From Alphaproteobacteria bacterium (GTDB taxonomy: Bacteria; Pseudomonadota; Alphaproteobacteria; Sphingomonadales; Emcibacteraceae): a stretch of DNA of 64,000 bases. The position numbers were made by a program, and so were the translations under genes. The notes beneath the pieces were generated by a model. It saw only the letters and a program-made list of their open reading frames with translations, was not told where the DNA came from and did no database searches. This document shows positions 39,242-48,621 of this stretch, piece after piece. How positions within the stretch are numbered: position 1 is the first letter of the stretch; every line of letters starts with the position of its first letter. The stretch covers positions 42,582-106,581 of the forward strand of contig JAUIDN010000012.1 in assembly GCA_030428615.1 (NCBI GenBank), given 5' to 3'.

Positions 39242-39622
39242 TTATTTCGCCTCTGCGATACATTCGATTTCCACCATTGCATCAAGTGGATTTTGTTTCA
39301 CGGCGATTGTTGTTCGCGCGGGCCGATGGGCACCAAGTTTTTCCGCATATATTTTATTCATACCATCAAAATCTGCCATATCCCGAAGGTAGACATTTGT
39401 TTTGACAATATTTTCAAGCGTCAGACCGCAACCCGCAAGGACAATTTCCAAATTTTCAAAAACCCGGGCTGTTTGCTCTTCTATTGTGTTTCCGATCAGT
39501 TTCATTGTATCCGGATCCAGCGGCGTTTGTCCGGAACAAAAAATCAGGTTGCCGACACGAGCTGCATGGCAATAGGGGCCGATTGCGTCGGATGCATCTT
39601 CAATAAATAATGATTTCATCAT
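39242..39622 (-). CDS. ridA: RidA family enamine/imine deaminase
   Basis: A 126-residue YjgF/YER057c/UK114 protein that hydrolyses reactive 2-aminoacrylate-type enamines made by PLP enzymes such as threonine dehydratase. The conserved features are AIGPYCHAARVGNLIFCSGQ (as DAIGPYCHA and FCSGQTPLDP), TNVYLRDMADFDGMNKIY, the catalytic arginine in GAHRPARTTIAV, and the end MVEIECIAEAK. It sits between ilvD (8 bp) and the threonine synthase gene (15 bp), a context that matches protection of branched-chain amino-acid metabolism. Confidence 0.93.
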   Translation of the reverse strand: MMKSLFIEDASDAIGPYCHAARVGNLIFCSGQTPLDPDTMKLIGNTIEEQTARVFENLEIVLAGCGLTLENIVKTNVYLRDMADFDGMNKIYAEKLGAHRPARTTIAVKQNPLDAMVEIECIAEAK

Positions 39623-39630
39623 TTTTTCTT

Positions 39631-41472
39631 CTATAAATGATCAATACGGCGAACGGCGCCTTTGTCGGCGGACGTTGCCATAAGGCCGTATGCTTTAAGC
39701 GCTGTTGAGATCACACGGGACCTTATTTCCGCGGGCTTCCATGCTGCTTTACCGCGTTTATTCATAATATCCCGTCTTTTATTCAGCTCCTCGTCGCTTA
39801 AATCGACCCGGATCACTCTGTTGGGGATGTCAATTTCAATAATATCACCATTCTGAATGAGCCCGATGGCACCGCCTGATGCTGCTTCGGGTGAAACATG
39901 CCCAATAGAAAGACCAGATGTGCCGCCGGAAAAACGACCATCTGTAATCAGCGCACATGCGGTGCCAAGTCCCATCGACTTCAGATATGAGGTGGGATAA
40001 AGCATTTCCTGCATTCCCGGCCCGCCGCGGGGTCCTTCGTAGCGGATCACGACGGCTTCGCCGGCTTTTACTTTACCGGAAATTATCCCGTCGACGGCGC
40101 TATCCTGACTTTCAAAGACGCGTGCAGGGCCCTTGAATGTGAAATTTTCCTCCGCGACGCCGGCAGATTTCACGATGCATCCGTCAAGGGCGATATTCCC
40201 TTCAAGCACAGCAAGTCCGCCGTCCTGTGAATAGGCATTTTCAACTGATCTGATGCAGCCTTCTTTGCGGTCAAGGTCAAGGGTATTATATCGTTCGGAT
40301 TGCGAAAAAGCTTCGGTTGTCCTAACACCACCCGGTGCCGCTTTGTAAAATTCCGCAACGTCATCAGCGGGGCTTCTGTTAACATCGAAATAATCAATCA
40401 CTTCACCGATGGTGCGGCCCTGTATTGTTGAACATTCCCGGTGGATTAAGCCACCTTTTTCCAACTCACCTAAAATTGCAATCACACCGCCGGCGCGGTG
40501 GACATCTTCCATGTGATAATTCTGTGTTGCAGGGGCGACTTTACAGATATTTGGAACTTTCTTGGAAAGGCGGTCAATATCTTTCATCGTAAAATCACAT
40601 TCCGCCTCATGCGCTGCCGCAAGAAGATGGAGAACCGTATTTGTTGATCCGCCCATTGCGATATCAAGTGTCATGGCATTTTCAAAGGCCCTGAATGATG
40701 CGATAGACCGCGGCAGGACACTTTCATCATCGTTTTTATAATAGCTTTCTGTGATATTCATGACCGTTTTCGCCGCGCCAAGGAATAACTGCCGTCGGTC
40801 AGCGTGAGTGGCAAGTGCGGAACCGTTACCCGGCAGCGATAACCCAAGCGCTTCGGTTAGGCAATTCATGCTGTTGGCGGTGAACATACCGGAACATGAT
40901 CCGCAGGTGGGGCATGCGGACTGTTCAACTTTGGTGACTGTTTCATCATCCACGTTTGGATCAACACCCATAATGATGGCATCAACCAGATCCAGTCCAT
41001 GATTGACCCCATCTGTCTTGCCAGCTTCCATTGGGCCACCGGATACGAATACGGTTGGAATATTTAATCGTAGAGATGCCATCAGCATCCCCGGTGTTAT
41101 TTTGTCACAGTTTGAAATACACACCATCGCATCGGCACAGTGGGCGTTGACCATATATTCCACACTGTCGGCGATCACTTCGCGGCTTGGTAGTGAATAA
41201 AGCATGCCGTCATGGCCCATTGCGATGCCATCATCAACGGCGATTGTGTTAAATTCTTTTGCAATACCGCCGTATTTTTCAATTTCGCGGGCGACCATTT
41301 GGCCAAGATCTTTTAAATGAACGTGACCCGGAACGAATTGGGTAAAGCTATTGACCACAGCGATAATAGGTTTTCCAAAGTCTTTATCTTCGACCCCTGT
41401 TGCCCGCCAAAGGGCGCGGGCACCAGCCATGTTTCGGCCGTGGGTGGATGTTTTGGAACGATACTCTGGCAT
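39631..41472 (-). CDS. ilvD: Dihydroxy-acid dehydratase IlvD
   Basis: IlvD dehydrates 2,3-dihydroxy-isovalerate and the methylvalerate analogue in valine and isoleucine synthesis, using an Fe-S cluster. Starting at 41472 ([13 protein letters not shown]) the protein has 613 residues, like E. coli IlvD; an in-frame ATG at 41535 would add 21 residues unlike the family. Cluster cysteines lie in [13 protein letters not shown] and [18 protein letters not shown]; the substrate-binding LPGNGS and [19 protein letters not shown] are present. It is the first gene of ilvD-ridA-thrC. Confidence 0.96.
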   Translation of the reverse strand: MPEYRSKTSTHGRNMAGARALWRATGVEDKDFGKPIIAVVNSFTQFVPGHVHLKDLGQMVAREIEKYGGIAKEFNTIAVDDGIAMGHDGMLYSLPSREVIADSVEYMVNAHCADAMVCISNCDKITPGMLMASLRLNIPTVFVSGGPMEAGKTDGVNHGLDLVDAIIMGVDPNVDDETVTKVEQSACPTCGSCSGMFTANSMNCLTEALGLSLPGNGSALATHADRRQLFLGAAKTVMNITESYYKNDDESVLPRSIASFRAFENAMTLDIAMGGSTNTVLHLLAAAHEAECDFTMKDIDRLSKKVPNICKVAPATQNYHMEDVHRAGGVIAILGELEKGGLIHRECSTIQGRTIGEVIDYFDVNRSPADDVAEFYKAAPGGVRTTEAFSQSERYNTLDLDRKEGCIRSVENAYSQDGGLAVLEGNIALDGCIVKSAGVAEENFTFKGPARVFESQDSAVDGIISGKVKAGEAVVIRYEGPRGGPGMQEMLYPTSYLKSMGLGTACALITDGRFSGGTSGLSIGHVSPEAASGGAIGLIQNGDIIEIDIPNRVIRVDLSDEELNKRRDIMNKRGKAAWKPAEIRSRVISTALKAYGLMATSADKGAVRRIDHL

Positions 41473-41586
41473 AATCAGTCTTTCTTTCTGGCTTAACGTA
41501 TGGGCTATTAAAAAAATATCTGTAATAAATACCAATTTTATGCCATTTGTCGATAAAATAAGTAAGCCATTAAAAGGGAGGATTTC

Positions 41587-42609
41587 ATGCGTAGCGATAA
41601 TAATTCCGGTGTGTCACCAGAAATTATGCAGGCAATTATTGATCAGAATGCCGGAGATACGGAAGCATACGGTCATGATGAAATAACCGAAAAGTGCGAA
41701 AGTGTGCTTCAATCCCTGTTTGAGAATGATGACTTAAAAGCCTTTAACCTTATATCCGGCACCGCAGCCAACTCCCTTATTATCGGAACACTTTCACCGA
41801 CGTTCGGGGCCATCTTCTGTCACCAGGACAGCCACGTATACGGGGACGAGTGCGGCGCCAATGAATTTCAGACCGGCGGGGCAAAATTAATCCCCTTAAA
41901 AGGAGCCAATGGGAAAATTACTGTCAGTGAACTTGAAGACGCGATTGACCGGTTCATTATAGGGGAAGCGCATCATAGCCAACCGTCGATGCTGTCCATC
42001 GCCAACACTACTGAGGCGGGTACGGTATATACCCCCGATGAGGTTGCGACGCTTTCGGCGGTGCTAAAAAAACATAATCTGAAACTACATATGGACGGAG
42101 CGCGGTTTGCCAATGCGATCGCGCGGGTTGGGTGTAGTCCGGCGGAAATGACCTGGAAAGTGGGAGTTGACGCAATCTCCTTCGGGACGACAAAAAACGG
42201 TACGCTTGGTGCTGAAGCGGCGATATTTTTTAATAACTGCGATGATGGTAGTTTTATTTACCGTAGAATGCGTAGCGGGCATCTGGTTTCCAAGATGCGT
42301 TTTATTTCCGCGCAGATAATCGCTTATTTAGAAAATGACCTTTGGTTGAAGAATGCATATCATGCCAACAGGATGGCAGAAAAATTATTTGAAGGCTTAA
42401 AGGATGCTGACGGTATAAAATTTTCCTATCCTGTTGAAAGTAATGTAATGTTCGCTGAAATTGATAAAGCGGTGCACGAAAAATTATGGCAGGCGGGATT
42501 TCGTTTTTACACAAGAAATACTGCGGGTATCAGCAGCTCACGTTTGGTGACGGCATTTAACACGGATACTTCTTTGATTGATAAATTTATCGATATTGTT
42601 TCCACATAA
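41587..42609 (+). CDS. ltaE: Low-specificity L-threonine aldolase
   Basis: A 340-residue PLP enzyme (fold type I, beta-eliminating lyase group) that splits L-threonine or allo-threonine to glycine and acetaldehyde. The PLP lysine is in [14 protein letters not shown] (near residue 205). [15 protein letters not shown] precedes it, and [16 protein letters not shown] at the N-terminus is typical. A gggagg ribosome site precedes the ATG. It is divergent from ilvD and opposite in sense to threonine synthase, so synthesis and breakdown of threonine are encoded side by side. Confidence 0.92.
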   Translation: MRSDNNSGVSPEIMQAIIDQNAGDTEAYGHDEITEKCESVLQSLFENDDLKAFNLISGTAANSLIIGTLSPTFGAIFCHQDSHVYGDECGANEFQTGGAKLIPLKGANGKITVSELEDAIDRFIIGEAHHSQPSMLSIANTTEAGTVYTPDEVATLSAVLKKHNLKLHMDGARFANAIARVGCSPAEMTWKVGVDAISFGTTKNGTLGAEAAIFFNNCDDGSFIYRRMRSGHLVSKMRFISAQIIAYLENDLWLKNAYHANRMAEKLFEGLKDADGIKFSYPVESNVMFAEIDKAVHEKLWQAGFRFYTRNTAGISSSRLVTAFNTDTSLIDKFIDIVST

Positions 42610-42656
42610 GCAATTGTTTTAAATCATTTTTAACAATTAACATGCTATTTTGAGAC

Positions 42657-43016
42657 ATGTTAAAGAAACTTTTACATATTGTTTTACTTATGGCTTTTTC
42701 CCTATTGCTATTTGGCTGCGGCAGCAATCAGGAGAAGCATCAAAAGACGCTTGAGGAACAACTGATTTACAGTTATAAACTTTCAAGCCAGGACGTTCGT
42801 GAGCATGTTCGGCTAATTGTGCAGGCAAGTGAAGATAAGAAATATACTCTGGCGATGAATGAGCTTGGCAAGTTATCAGCCACTCAAATCAATAATCAAA
42901 CACAAAAGCATGCGATCAAGCTTCTTATGGAACAGCTTCGTTTTAACCTTGAGGAAGAAGATATTGCACGCCGGAAAAATGCGTCACACAATGTCGATGC
43001 AACGCCAAATTCATAG
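42657..43016 (+). CDS. Small lipoprotein of unknown function
   Basis: A 119-residue protein with a classic lipoprotein signal: LLHIVLLMAFSLLLFGC, lipidated Cys near residue 20. The mature part is helical and charged (SQDVREHVRLIVQASEDKKY, HAIKLLMEQLRFNLEEEDIA) and ends in a polar tail. I recognise no family. It is a single gene 48 bp after ltaE, with a TTAA-N7-TTAA match just upstream that I do not rely on. Confidence 0.65.
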   Translation: MLKKLLHIVLLMAFSLLLFGCGSNQEKHQKTLEEQLIYSYKLSSQDVREHVRLIVQASEDKKYTLAMNELGKLSATQINNQTQKHAIKLLMEQLRFNLEEEDIARRKNASHNVDATPNS

Positions 43017-43123
43017 TTTACATTTCTATCAATTGCGGCCAAAAAATTACTAAATCATTGACAACAAGTATAAAAATACCCCAATATCCTTGTGCTTAAT
43101 TTGGACCTTGAACCGGAAAAAAC

Positions 43124-43387
43124 ATGGATAAAACTAAATCTAGCCTTGTTTGGAAGCTGATTATTGCGTCTCTTTGTGTTGGACTGTTGCTCAGTTTTTT
43201 TAACATAGATCCTGTTGAACTTATTAATGATGTTCCTGAAACATTAGGTCGAATTCTTGAAGTGATCCTGGATATCGTGAATTGGGCAGGCAAATATATT
43301 TTACTCGGGGCAATCATTGTCATCCCGCTGTGGGTCATCTTCAATCTTCGGACAATTTTTGAAAAACTGTTCAGAAGTAAAAAATAA
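43124..43387 (+). CDS. Small membrane protein, DUF6460-like
   Basis: An 87-residue protein with two membrane helices, about residues 9-26 (LVWKLIIASLCVGLLLSFF) and 56-75 (WAGKYILLGAIIVIPLWVIF). An amphipathic segment with IDPVELINDVPETLGRIL lies between them, and the tail is basic (LFRSKK). This layout matches DUF6460, a short alphaproteobacterial membrane family of unknown role. It lies upstream of a cytochrome b561 gene by 77 bp. Confidence 0.7.
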   Translation: MDKTKSSLVWKLIIASLCVGLLLSFFNIDPVELINDVPETLGRILEVILDIVNWAGKYILLGAIIVIPLWVIFNLRTIFEKLFRSKK

Positions 43388-43464
43388 AAAAGCTCGAAAA
43401 GGGGCAAGATAATTACATTGTTCATTATGGGGACAACTAACAAATATACTGGAGGGTATAAAAA

Positions 43465-44001
43465 ATGTCGTCTAAAAATACAAATAACTCTTATGGCTGG
43501 GTCGCCAAAACATTCCACTGGGGGATGTTTTTGATCATTGTCGGCCAATTTTGGCTGGGCGGAAACTTTAAGGAAGAAGCTTATAGGGGGATGGGCTTGG
43601 GCGGTTACCATTTCTCCATCGGTGTTTTAATCCTGTTTCTCATGTTGCTTCGCTTTGCCTGGCGGGCAAAAAACCCTGTTCCAGAATTGCCTGACGGAAC
43701 AGGAAACCTGCAGGCGCTTGCTGCGCATGGGCTTCACATTCTGTTTTACGTCCTGTTAATCGTGTTGCCGATAGCCGGGATTGCGGTTGTACAGGCAAGG
43801 GGCGGAACAGTTTCATTTTTTGGCATGTTTTTGATCCCCGGATTCATTCAGGAAGCGGAAAGCACAGCGGATCTTGCCGCAGCAATGCACGGCATTTTTG
43901 CCAAAGCGACGTTCTTTGCGGTGATTCTCCATATCATCATGGCGCTTTATCATCATTATGGTAAAAAAGACAATGTGCTTAAACGCATGCTGCCCTGGTA
44001 G
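43465..44001 (+). CDS. Cytochrome b561 family protein
   Basis: A 178-residue four-helix di-haem b membrane protein, probably moving electrons between quinol and a periplasmic acceptor or oxygen species. Haem-ligand histidines are predicted in TFHWGMFLIIVG, GGYHFSIGVLILFLM, AAHGLHILFYVLLIVLP and ILHIIMALYHHYG. The length is normal for bacterial CybB-type proteins. A strong ribosome site (ggaggg) precedes it and a terminator follows. Confidence 0.9.
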   Translation: MSSKNTNNSYGWVAKTFHWGMFLIIVGQFWLGGNFKEEAYRGMGLGGYHFSIGVLILFLMLLRFAWRAKNPVPELPDGTGNLQALAAHGLHILFYVLLIVLPIAGIAVVQARGGTVSFFGMFLIPGFIQEAESTADLAAAMHGIFAKATFFAVILHIIMALYHHYGKKDNVLKRMLPW

Positions 44002-44020
44002 GAACGAATAGAAACTAATG

Positions 44021-44050
44021 AAACAGGGCCTTCAATTGGCCCTGTTTTTT
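44021..44050. terminator. Bidirectional intrinsic terminator
   Basis: AAACAGGGCC (44021-44030) pairs perfectly with GGCCCTGTTT (44038-44047) across a 7-base loop and runs into T residues. It separates the cytochrome b561 gene from the convergent MATE transporter gene. Confidence 0.9.
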
Positions 44051-45435
44051 TATGATGTCGTGTTTGCGGGACGCAGTCTTCTAATTGTGCTTCTCACCCA
44101 GATGTAGCCAACCGTTCCCGCAATCATATTTGAAATGCTGATGGTAATAAATGCAGTCTCAAGGTTATAGAAATGCGCTGTGAAATAAAAGAGCGGCAGT
44201 TGAAGGAAAAATACCCGTAGCGTTGAAATTGCAACCCCCGGCATCGGTTTTCCAAGGCTGTTAAATATCGCATTCACGCTCATCACTAATCCATAAAGTC
44301 CGTATGAAACCGGAACTACATACAGATACGATACCGCGAGGGATATGATAGATTCTTCGTCTCTGAACAATCCAGCAATAAAGGGGGCGAACAGCGCGAG
44401 GATAATCGCGACGAACCCACCCCACAGCATGCAAAAGAGGGCTATTTTGTTAATGGCTTCGTCAATTCTATCAAATCGGTTAGCACCTAGATTTTGGCCG
44501 ATAAATGGGCCAATGACAGCCGAAGCTGAAAAGAAAAGAACAAGCGAAATCATTTCAATTGTTGTCGCAATGTGTGTCGCTGCAACGGCTTCGGTGCCGA
44601 ACCGCGACACGATGGTGATGACCAGAGCGGCAACAATCGGAATGATAATATTGGTCCCGGTAGCGGGAATACCGACATGAAGGATTTTTCGCATCGAATC
44701 TGTGAAATGTACCAGAGTTTCGCTGCTGAATGTAATTACCTCATACTGGTAATTCAGCGAGTAAAGAATGATGGCAAAGCTGACAAAGCGGGTAATGAGC
44801 GATGCCCATGCTGCGCCTTCAAGGCCAAGTTCAGGAAAACCCAGCAATCCAAATATTAAGAGAGGATCAAGAATAACATTTAAAATGGCAGATATTACCA
44901 TCAGGTTTCCCTGAAGCTTTGTATCCCCAAGCGCGCGCATGACGGCGCCCCCGGTCATTGGCAACATGATGAAAAGTGGGGAAAAATACCAGACTACTAT
45001 ATATTCGTGTATCAGCGGCATGACCTGATCATTCGCCCCCATCGCTTTAAATAATGGATCAATGGTGGCTAGCCCGACAATGGTTACAAATATTGATAAA
45101 GCAAAGGTTAGAATTAAAGTGTTCGTCGCAAGTATTTTGACTTCCTGCTGGTCACCCCTTCCTGCGACCCGCGCAATAACGGAGGAAACACCGGCCATAA
45201 GGCCAATGGACATGGATATAATGACAAAAGCTATCCGCGTTACATACCCCATGGCTGCAATCTCATCGGTTCCCAGCCGGGCAATAAAAAAACTGTCCAC
45301 AAAGGTAAATGACATGCTGGCCGTAAGGCCGATAATCATTGGGAGGGCCATTCTGATGAGGTGTTTGTGTACCGGGCCTGTTGTTAGATCAACTCTTGGG
45401 GATTTTCGTTTCTGAGGTTTTTCTACAGTGGCCAT
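44050..45435 (-). CDS. MATE family efflux transporter
   Basis: A 461-residue inner-membrane protein with twelve predicted helices in two similar halves, of the NorM/MatE type that exports cationic drugs or metabolites using Na+ or H+. Typical stretches are LIRMALPMIIGLTASMSF with FIARLGTDEIAAMGYV at the start of the first half, and VGIPATGTNIIIPIVAALV with GPFIGQNLGANRFDR in the second. The substrate cannot be inferred. It appears monocistronic. Confidence 0.92.
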   Translation of the reverse strand: MATVEKPQKRKSPRVDLTTGPVHKHLIRMALPMIIGLTASMSFTFVDSFFIARLGTDEIAAMGYVTRIAFVIISMSIGLMAGVSSVIARVAGRGDQQEVKILATNTLILTFALSIFVTIVGLATIDPLFKAMGANDQVMPLIHEYIVVWYFSPLFIMLPMTGGAVMRALGDTKLQGNLMVISAILNVILDPLLIFGLLGFPELGLEGAAWASLITRFVSFAIILYSLNYQYEVITFSSETLVHFTDSMRKILHVGIPATGTNIIIPIVAALVITIVSRFGTEAVAATHIATTIEMISLVLFFSASAVIGPFIGQNLGANRFDRIDEAINKIALFCMLWGGFVAIILALFAPFIAGLFRDEESIISLAVSYLYVVPVSYGLYGLVMSVNAIFNSLGKPMPGVAISTLRVFFLQLPLFYFTAHFYNLETAFITISISNMIAGTVGYIWVRSTIRRLRPANTTS

Positions 45436-45612
45436 TATGTTCTATTACCTGATATTTTTGCTGACACTGCCCTTTTAAATGGGAGTGTGCGCCCTTAAAG
45501 TCAATAGGATTTTTGCTATATTAAATAATGGTGTAAAAATAGTTGGAGTATGTTATTTGTATAATGATTTTTTTGTTGTTTAGAAGAATTATAATCAGGG
45601 AATTAAATTAAG

Positions 45613-46386
45613 ATGATTGTTGTAGTATCGCCGGCTAAGAAACTGGATTTTGCAAGTGACGAGGTTAAACCGAACTGGACGGAGCCAGATTATCTGGATC
45701 AAAGTGAGGAACTGATCAATGTAGCCAGAAAGCTAACGCGGCCTAAAATTGCCAAGCTGATGAATATCAGTGACAAGCTGGCGGACCTGAATTACGAACG
45801 ATATCACGATTTTTCGCGACCCTTTACATTAAGCAACGCCAAACAGGCGGTCTTTGCGTTTAAGGGCGATACCTACGTTGGGCTTGATGCGGATACCCTG
45901 AGTGATGAAGATCTGGAATTTGCCCAGGATCACCTTAGAATTTTATCAGGACTTTACGGCATTCTTCGGCCACTCGATCTCATGCAGCCTTACCGTTTGG
46001 AAATGGGATGCCGACTTAACAGCCCCAAAGGGAAGAGCCTTTATGATTTCTGGGATGGCATTTTAACCGATGGTCTTAATAAACTGATGAAAGAACAGAA
46101 AACCGATGTGATTGTTAATTGTGCTTCTAATGAATATTTTAAATCGGTAAAAGAGAAGAACCTGAGCGGGCGCGTCATAACACCGGCGTTCAAGATCGTC
46201 AAAGACGGCGTGGCAAAAAGCCCCGGTATGATGGCGAAGCGAGCGAGGGGACAAATGGCACGGTATATCATTCAAAATAAAATCGAGAATGTTGAAGATC
46301 TTAAGAAATTTAATACCGACGGGTATAAATTTATGCCAAGCTTATCCGATGACAATAAATTTGAGTATCACAAGGTTGTCAGTTAA
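45613..46386 (+). CDS. yaaA: Peroxide-stress protein YaaA (DUF328)
   Basis: A 257-residue YaaA/UPF0246 protein. In E. coli it limits intracellular free iron and oxidative DNA damage under peroxide stress and binds DNA. The N-terminal VVVSPAKKLDFASD, RPKIAKLMNISDKLADLNYER, ILSGLYGILRPLDLMQPYRL and VNCASNEYFKSV match the family across its full length. It ends 3 bp from the convergent eipA-like gene. Confidence 0.93.
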   Translation: MIVVVSPAKKLDFASDEVKPNWTEPDYLDQSEELINVARKLTRPKIAKLMNISDKLADLNYERYHDFSRPFTLSNAKQAVFAFKGDTYVGLDADTLSDEDLEFAQDHLRILSGLYGILRPLDLMQPYRLEMGCRLNSPKGKSLYDFWDGILTDGLNKLMKEQKTDVIVNCASNEYFKSVKEKNLSGRVITPAFKIVKDGVAKSPGMMAKRARGQMARYIIQNKIENVEDLKKFNTDGYKFMPSLSDDNKFEYHKVVS

Positions 46387-46389
46387 AGG

Positions 46390-47004
46390 TTAAAATGGTA
46401 TCCAGCTTCGTTCTTTCGAAAAGTGAAGATATCCCAGATTGACTCCTGCCCGAAGGCCGACACCGATGCGAATTGGTGCGATGACGATTTCATCAAGCTG
46501 CTGATAATTCATGCCAACGCCCGCTACATAATAGAAACTTCCTTCAACAGCGGGGAAACGTTGGTAGAGTTCCGCCGTGTCATGAAGATTATACACAAGG
46601 GCGAATACTCTGGACCCGTTGGCACCAACGTCGATACCGATCGATGGTCCTTTCCAGTATACACGGCTGTCCCCCTCAATTTTATGAGAAAGGGTGCCAT
46701 CACCGTAACGGGCACCAATTATTAAAGCGGCGCTGGCTTCCGTGCCGATGATATAGCCGTTAGGTTCACCAAGGTCACTAAATGCTTTTTCAATAACACT
46801 TGCCACAGCTTCTGACCCATCGCCAAAAAATTCGGAAGCAGCATTTATCACGTTTTCTTTATCATATGTTGCATCGACATTGGTGCTGTCCATGTTCTGT
46901 GTTTCTGTTGGCGCGGCAGAGGAAGAACTGTTTCCACCGCTGGAACATGCTGACATTATGAGAGCAAAAGTAACAACAGTTAGGTTAAAGAAAAGGCGCA
47001 TCAT
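46390..47004 (-). CDS. eipA: EipA-like (DUF1134) envelope protein
   Basis: A 204-residue exported protein of the DUF1134 family, whose Brucella member EipA is needed for envelope integrity. The signal peptide ends in lipobox-like LIMSACSSGG, so it may be lipid-anchored, unlike soluble members. A Ser/Thr-rich linker is followed by the domain: FGDGSEAVASVIEKAFSDLG, LIIGARYGDGTL, VYWKGPSIGIDVGANGSRVF, LYQRFPAVEGSFYYVAGVG and LGYLHFSKERSWIPF. It overlaps the DUF2842 gene by 4 bp in a four-gene minus-strand operon. Confidence 0.82.
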   Translation of the reverse strand: MMRLFFNLTVVTFALIMSACSSGGNSSSSAAPTETQNMDSTNVDATYDKENVINAASEFFGDGSEAVASVIEKAFSDLGEPNGYIIGTEASAALIIGARYGDGTLSHKIEGDSRVYWKGPSIGIDVGANGSRVFALVYNLHDTAELYQRFPAVEGSFYYVAGVGMNYQQLDEIVIAPIRIGVGLRAGVNLGYLHFSKERSWIPF

Positions 47005-47228
47005 GTATTCCCCGATTGGTCCGTTCGATTGATTTTAAACATTACCCACTTGGCAGGAAAAATCCAGATAATTCCTGCGATGATGTAGCAAATAAGCTCC
47101 AGCATAATATTACCCGCAAAGAAGGCATCAATAAGACGCGCTACAAGTAATATATAGATCGTCATGACCACGATCATTAAAAGAAGCCACGGCAGTTTTC
47201 CAAGTTTTGGTGTAGATTTTTCGGACAT
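47001..47228 (-). CDS. DUF2842-like small membrane protein
   Basis: A 75-residue protein with two membrane helices (LPWLLLMIVVMTIYILLVARL and LICYIIAGIIWIFPAKWVMF). The second, with its AGIIWIFPAKW pattern, is like the alphaproteobacterial DUF2842 family. No function is known. It is coupled to eipA by a 4-bp overlap and follows a tiny membrane-protein ORF by 10 bp. Confidence 0.72.
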   Translation of the reverse strand: MSEKSTPKLGKLPWLLLMIVVMTIYILLVARLIDAFFAGNIMLELICYIIAGIIWIFPAKWVMFKINRTDQSGNT

Positions 47229-47238
47229 TAAAGGCTAC

Positions 47239-47376
47239 CTAAATTTTGCCGGTTAAATACATGGCCAGATAAACCCCGCCATAAACAACAGTTGAAAATG
47301 CCGCAGCAATTGCCAGAACCCTTAAGTGTCTGCCAAGGCTGAGGAAGAACCGGATAAAGATATTATTTTCTTTCAT
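47239..47376 (-). CDS. 45-residue membrane protein
   Basis: A short frame starts ATG at 47376 and stops TAG at 47239. Its product begins MKENNIFIRFFLSLGRHLRV and continues LAIAAAFSTVVYGGVYLAMY before LTGKI. It has one clear hydrophobic helix after a basic amphipathic start. It exactly fills the gap between the NUDIX gene (17 bp) and the DUF2842 gene (10 bp) on the same strand, the main reason to believe it. The ribosome site is weak. I know no family. Confidence 0.5.
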   Translation of the reverse strand: MKENNIFIRFFLSLGRHLRVLAIAAAFSTVVYGGVYLAMYLTGKI

Positions 47377-47393
47377 AAACTTAATCCACGAAC

Positions 47394-47828
47394 TTAGTCT
47401 GAAGTGCTTTTGACCGTAGCTTTTTTAATAAGGGCACTGGTTTCTGACCATAGGTTATAGACACTTAGGTCATTTATTGAAACCCATTTTGCCTCTGTGG
47501 CGTCATCACCGGGTTTTAAACGCCCTTCAACGTAAACGGCGCGATAGTCAATCAGGCTATAATGATACATCAATTTTCCATGACTATCTTGTTTAATGTA
47601 ATCAACGGCGTCAACCAGCTTTAAATTATTGATGGTGATCCCCGTTTCTTCAAATACTTCGCGTTTTGCCGTTTCCATTAAGGTTTCCCCAAGGTGCTGT
47701 GCGCCTCCAGGGATGCTCCATTCGAAAGATTTTGGCGGCTTGTTTCTTTTTATAAGGAGAACTTTATCATCCTTAAAAACAACGACGCCCACTGCGGCGA
47801 TTGGATGTGTGGGGTATTCTCTTTTCAT
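47394..47828 (-). CDS. NUDIX hydrolase
   Basis: A 144-residue pyrophosphohydrolase with a complete Nudix box, from GAQHLGETLMETAKREVFEE to TGI (residues about 42-64), which binds metal and cleaves nucleoside-diphosphate-linked substrates. The N-terminal AVGVVVFKDDKVLLIKRNK and IPGG context resemble ADP-ribose pyrophosphatase or MutT-like enzymes. The substrate is undetermined. It is the first gene of the NUDIX / 45-residue ORF / DUF2842 / eipA group. Confidence 0.9.
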   Translation of the reverse strand: MKREYPTHPIAAVGVVVFKDDKVLLIKRNKPPKSFEWSIPGGAQHLGETLMETAKREVFEETGITINNLKLVDAVDYIKQDSHGKLMYHYSLIDYRAVYVEGRLKPGDDATEAKWVSINDLSVYNLWSETSALIKKATVKSTSD

Positions 47829-47879
47829 TCGTCACTTTTTATATTATTGGTAAAGGCTAACTATAACGTAATTCAGATC

Positions 47880-48611
47880 ATGTGTGGACGTTTTTCATTA
47901 TCAGATAAGGGATTTGACCAATTTTCCGAATTTTTCAACACGGAAATGATGCCGGATGTCCCGTCTCGATTTAATATTGCCCCAAGTCAGCCAGTAGCGG
48001 TTATCCGCTTGAAAGGTTCGGACAGGGATCAGGCGATTATTCCGGATGCGCCGCTTCCGGATAAAGAGGGCACGTTGATGAGATGGGGATTGATCCCGCA
48101 TTTCGCGAAGGAAATAAAAACCGATCGACCGTTAATCAATGCCCGTAGCGAAACCATTGCGGACAAACCGTCGTTTCGTGGTCCATTCCGGCGGCGCAAA
48201 TGTCTTGTGCCCGCGGACGGGTTTTATGAATGGAAAAGGGGTGGTGCCTCACCTGTCCCGTATCATATATGTCTGCCGGGTAGGGAGGTTTTCACCTTCG
48301 CGGCAATTTGGGAAGCCTGGACAGGGCCCGCGGGGGAAGACTGGCTTGAAGCGGTGTCTTTGGTGACCAAGGACGCAACGCCGCAGATGCGGAAAATCCA
48401 CCATCGCTCACCAGTCATTATTTCACCGGAAGATTACGATGCCTGGTTAAGACCATCGGACCCGCCGGATAGGGAAATATTTTCAAAGCTTTCCACCCGC
48501 CTTGACGAAAAACTGGAAATGTATGAGGTGGGCCCGTTTGTCAATAATGCCCGAAACGACAGTGAGCAATGTATTAAACCCGCCAGCACCGACCAGTTCA
48601 GATTATTTTGA
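47880..48611 (+). CDS. yedK: SOS response-associated peptidase family protein (SRAP/YedK)
   Basis: An HMCES/YedK-type protein that crosslinks to abasic sites in single-stranded DNA and shields them. The true start is ATG 47880 (MCGRF), giving 243 residues, because Cys2 must become the N-terminal residue that forms the thiazolidine crosslink; a longer frame from 47694 is spurious. Other active-site residues are visible: NARSETIADKPSFR (Asn, Arg), ADGFYEWKR (Glu) and IHHRSPVII (His). A single gene divergent from the NUDIX operon. Confidence 0.93.
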   Translation: MCGRFSLSDKGFDQFSEFFNTEMMPDVPSRFNIAPSQPVAVIRLKGSDRDQAIIPDAPLPDKEGTLMRWGLIPHFAKEIKTDRPLINARSETIADKPSFRGPFRRRKCLVPADGFYEWKRGGASPVPYHICLPGREVFTFAAIWEAWTGPAGEDWLEAVSLVTKDATPQMRKIHHRSPVIISPEDYDAWLRPSDPPDREIFSKLSTRLDEKLEMYEVGPFVNNARNDSEQCIKPASTDQFRLF

Positions 48612-48621
48612 GAAAAATATA

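Noticed and set aside
41473..41535. 21-residue N-terminal extension of IlvD
   Set aside because: Family members start near MPEYRSKTS; the extra residues are hydrophobic and not conserved in the family as I know it.
42619..42633. TTAA-N7-TTAA match upstream of the small lipoprotein gene
   Set aside because: One or more perfect matches are expected by chance in AT-rich intergenic DNA, and no other cell-cycle signal supports this one.
47694..47879. 62-residue N-terminal extension of the YedK-like protein
   Set aside because: It overlaps the NUDIX gene on the other strand and would bury the catalytic Cys2, which must be N-terminal.
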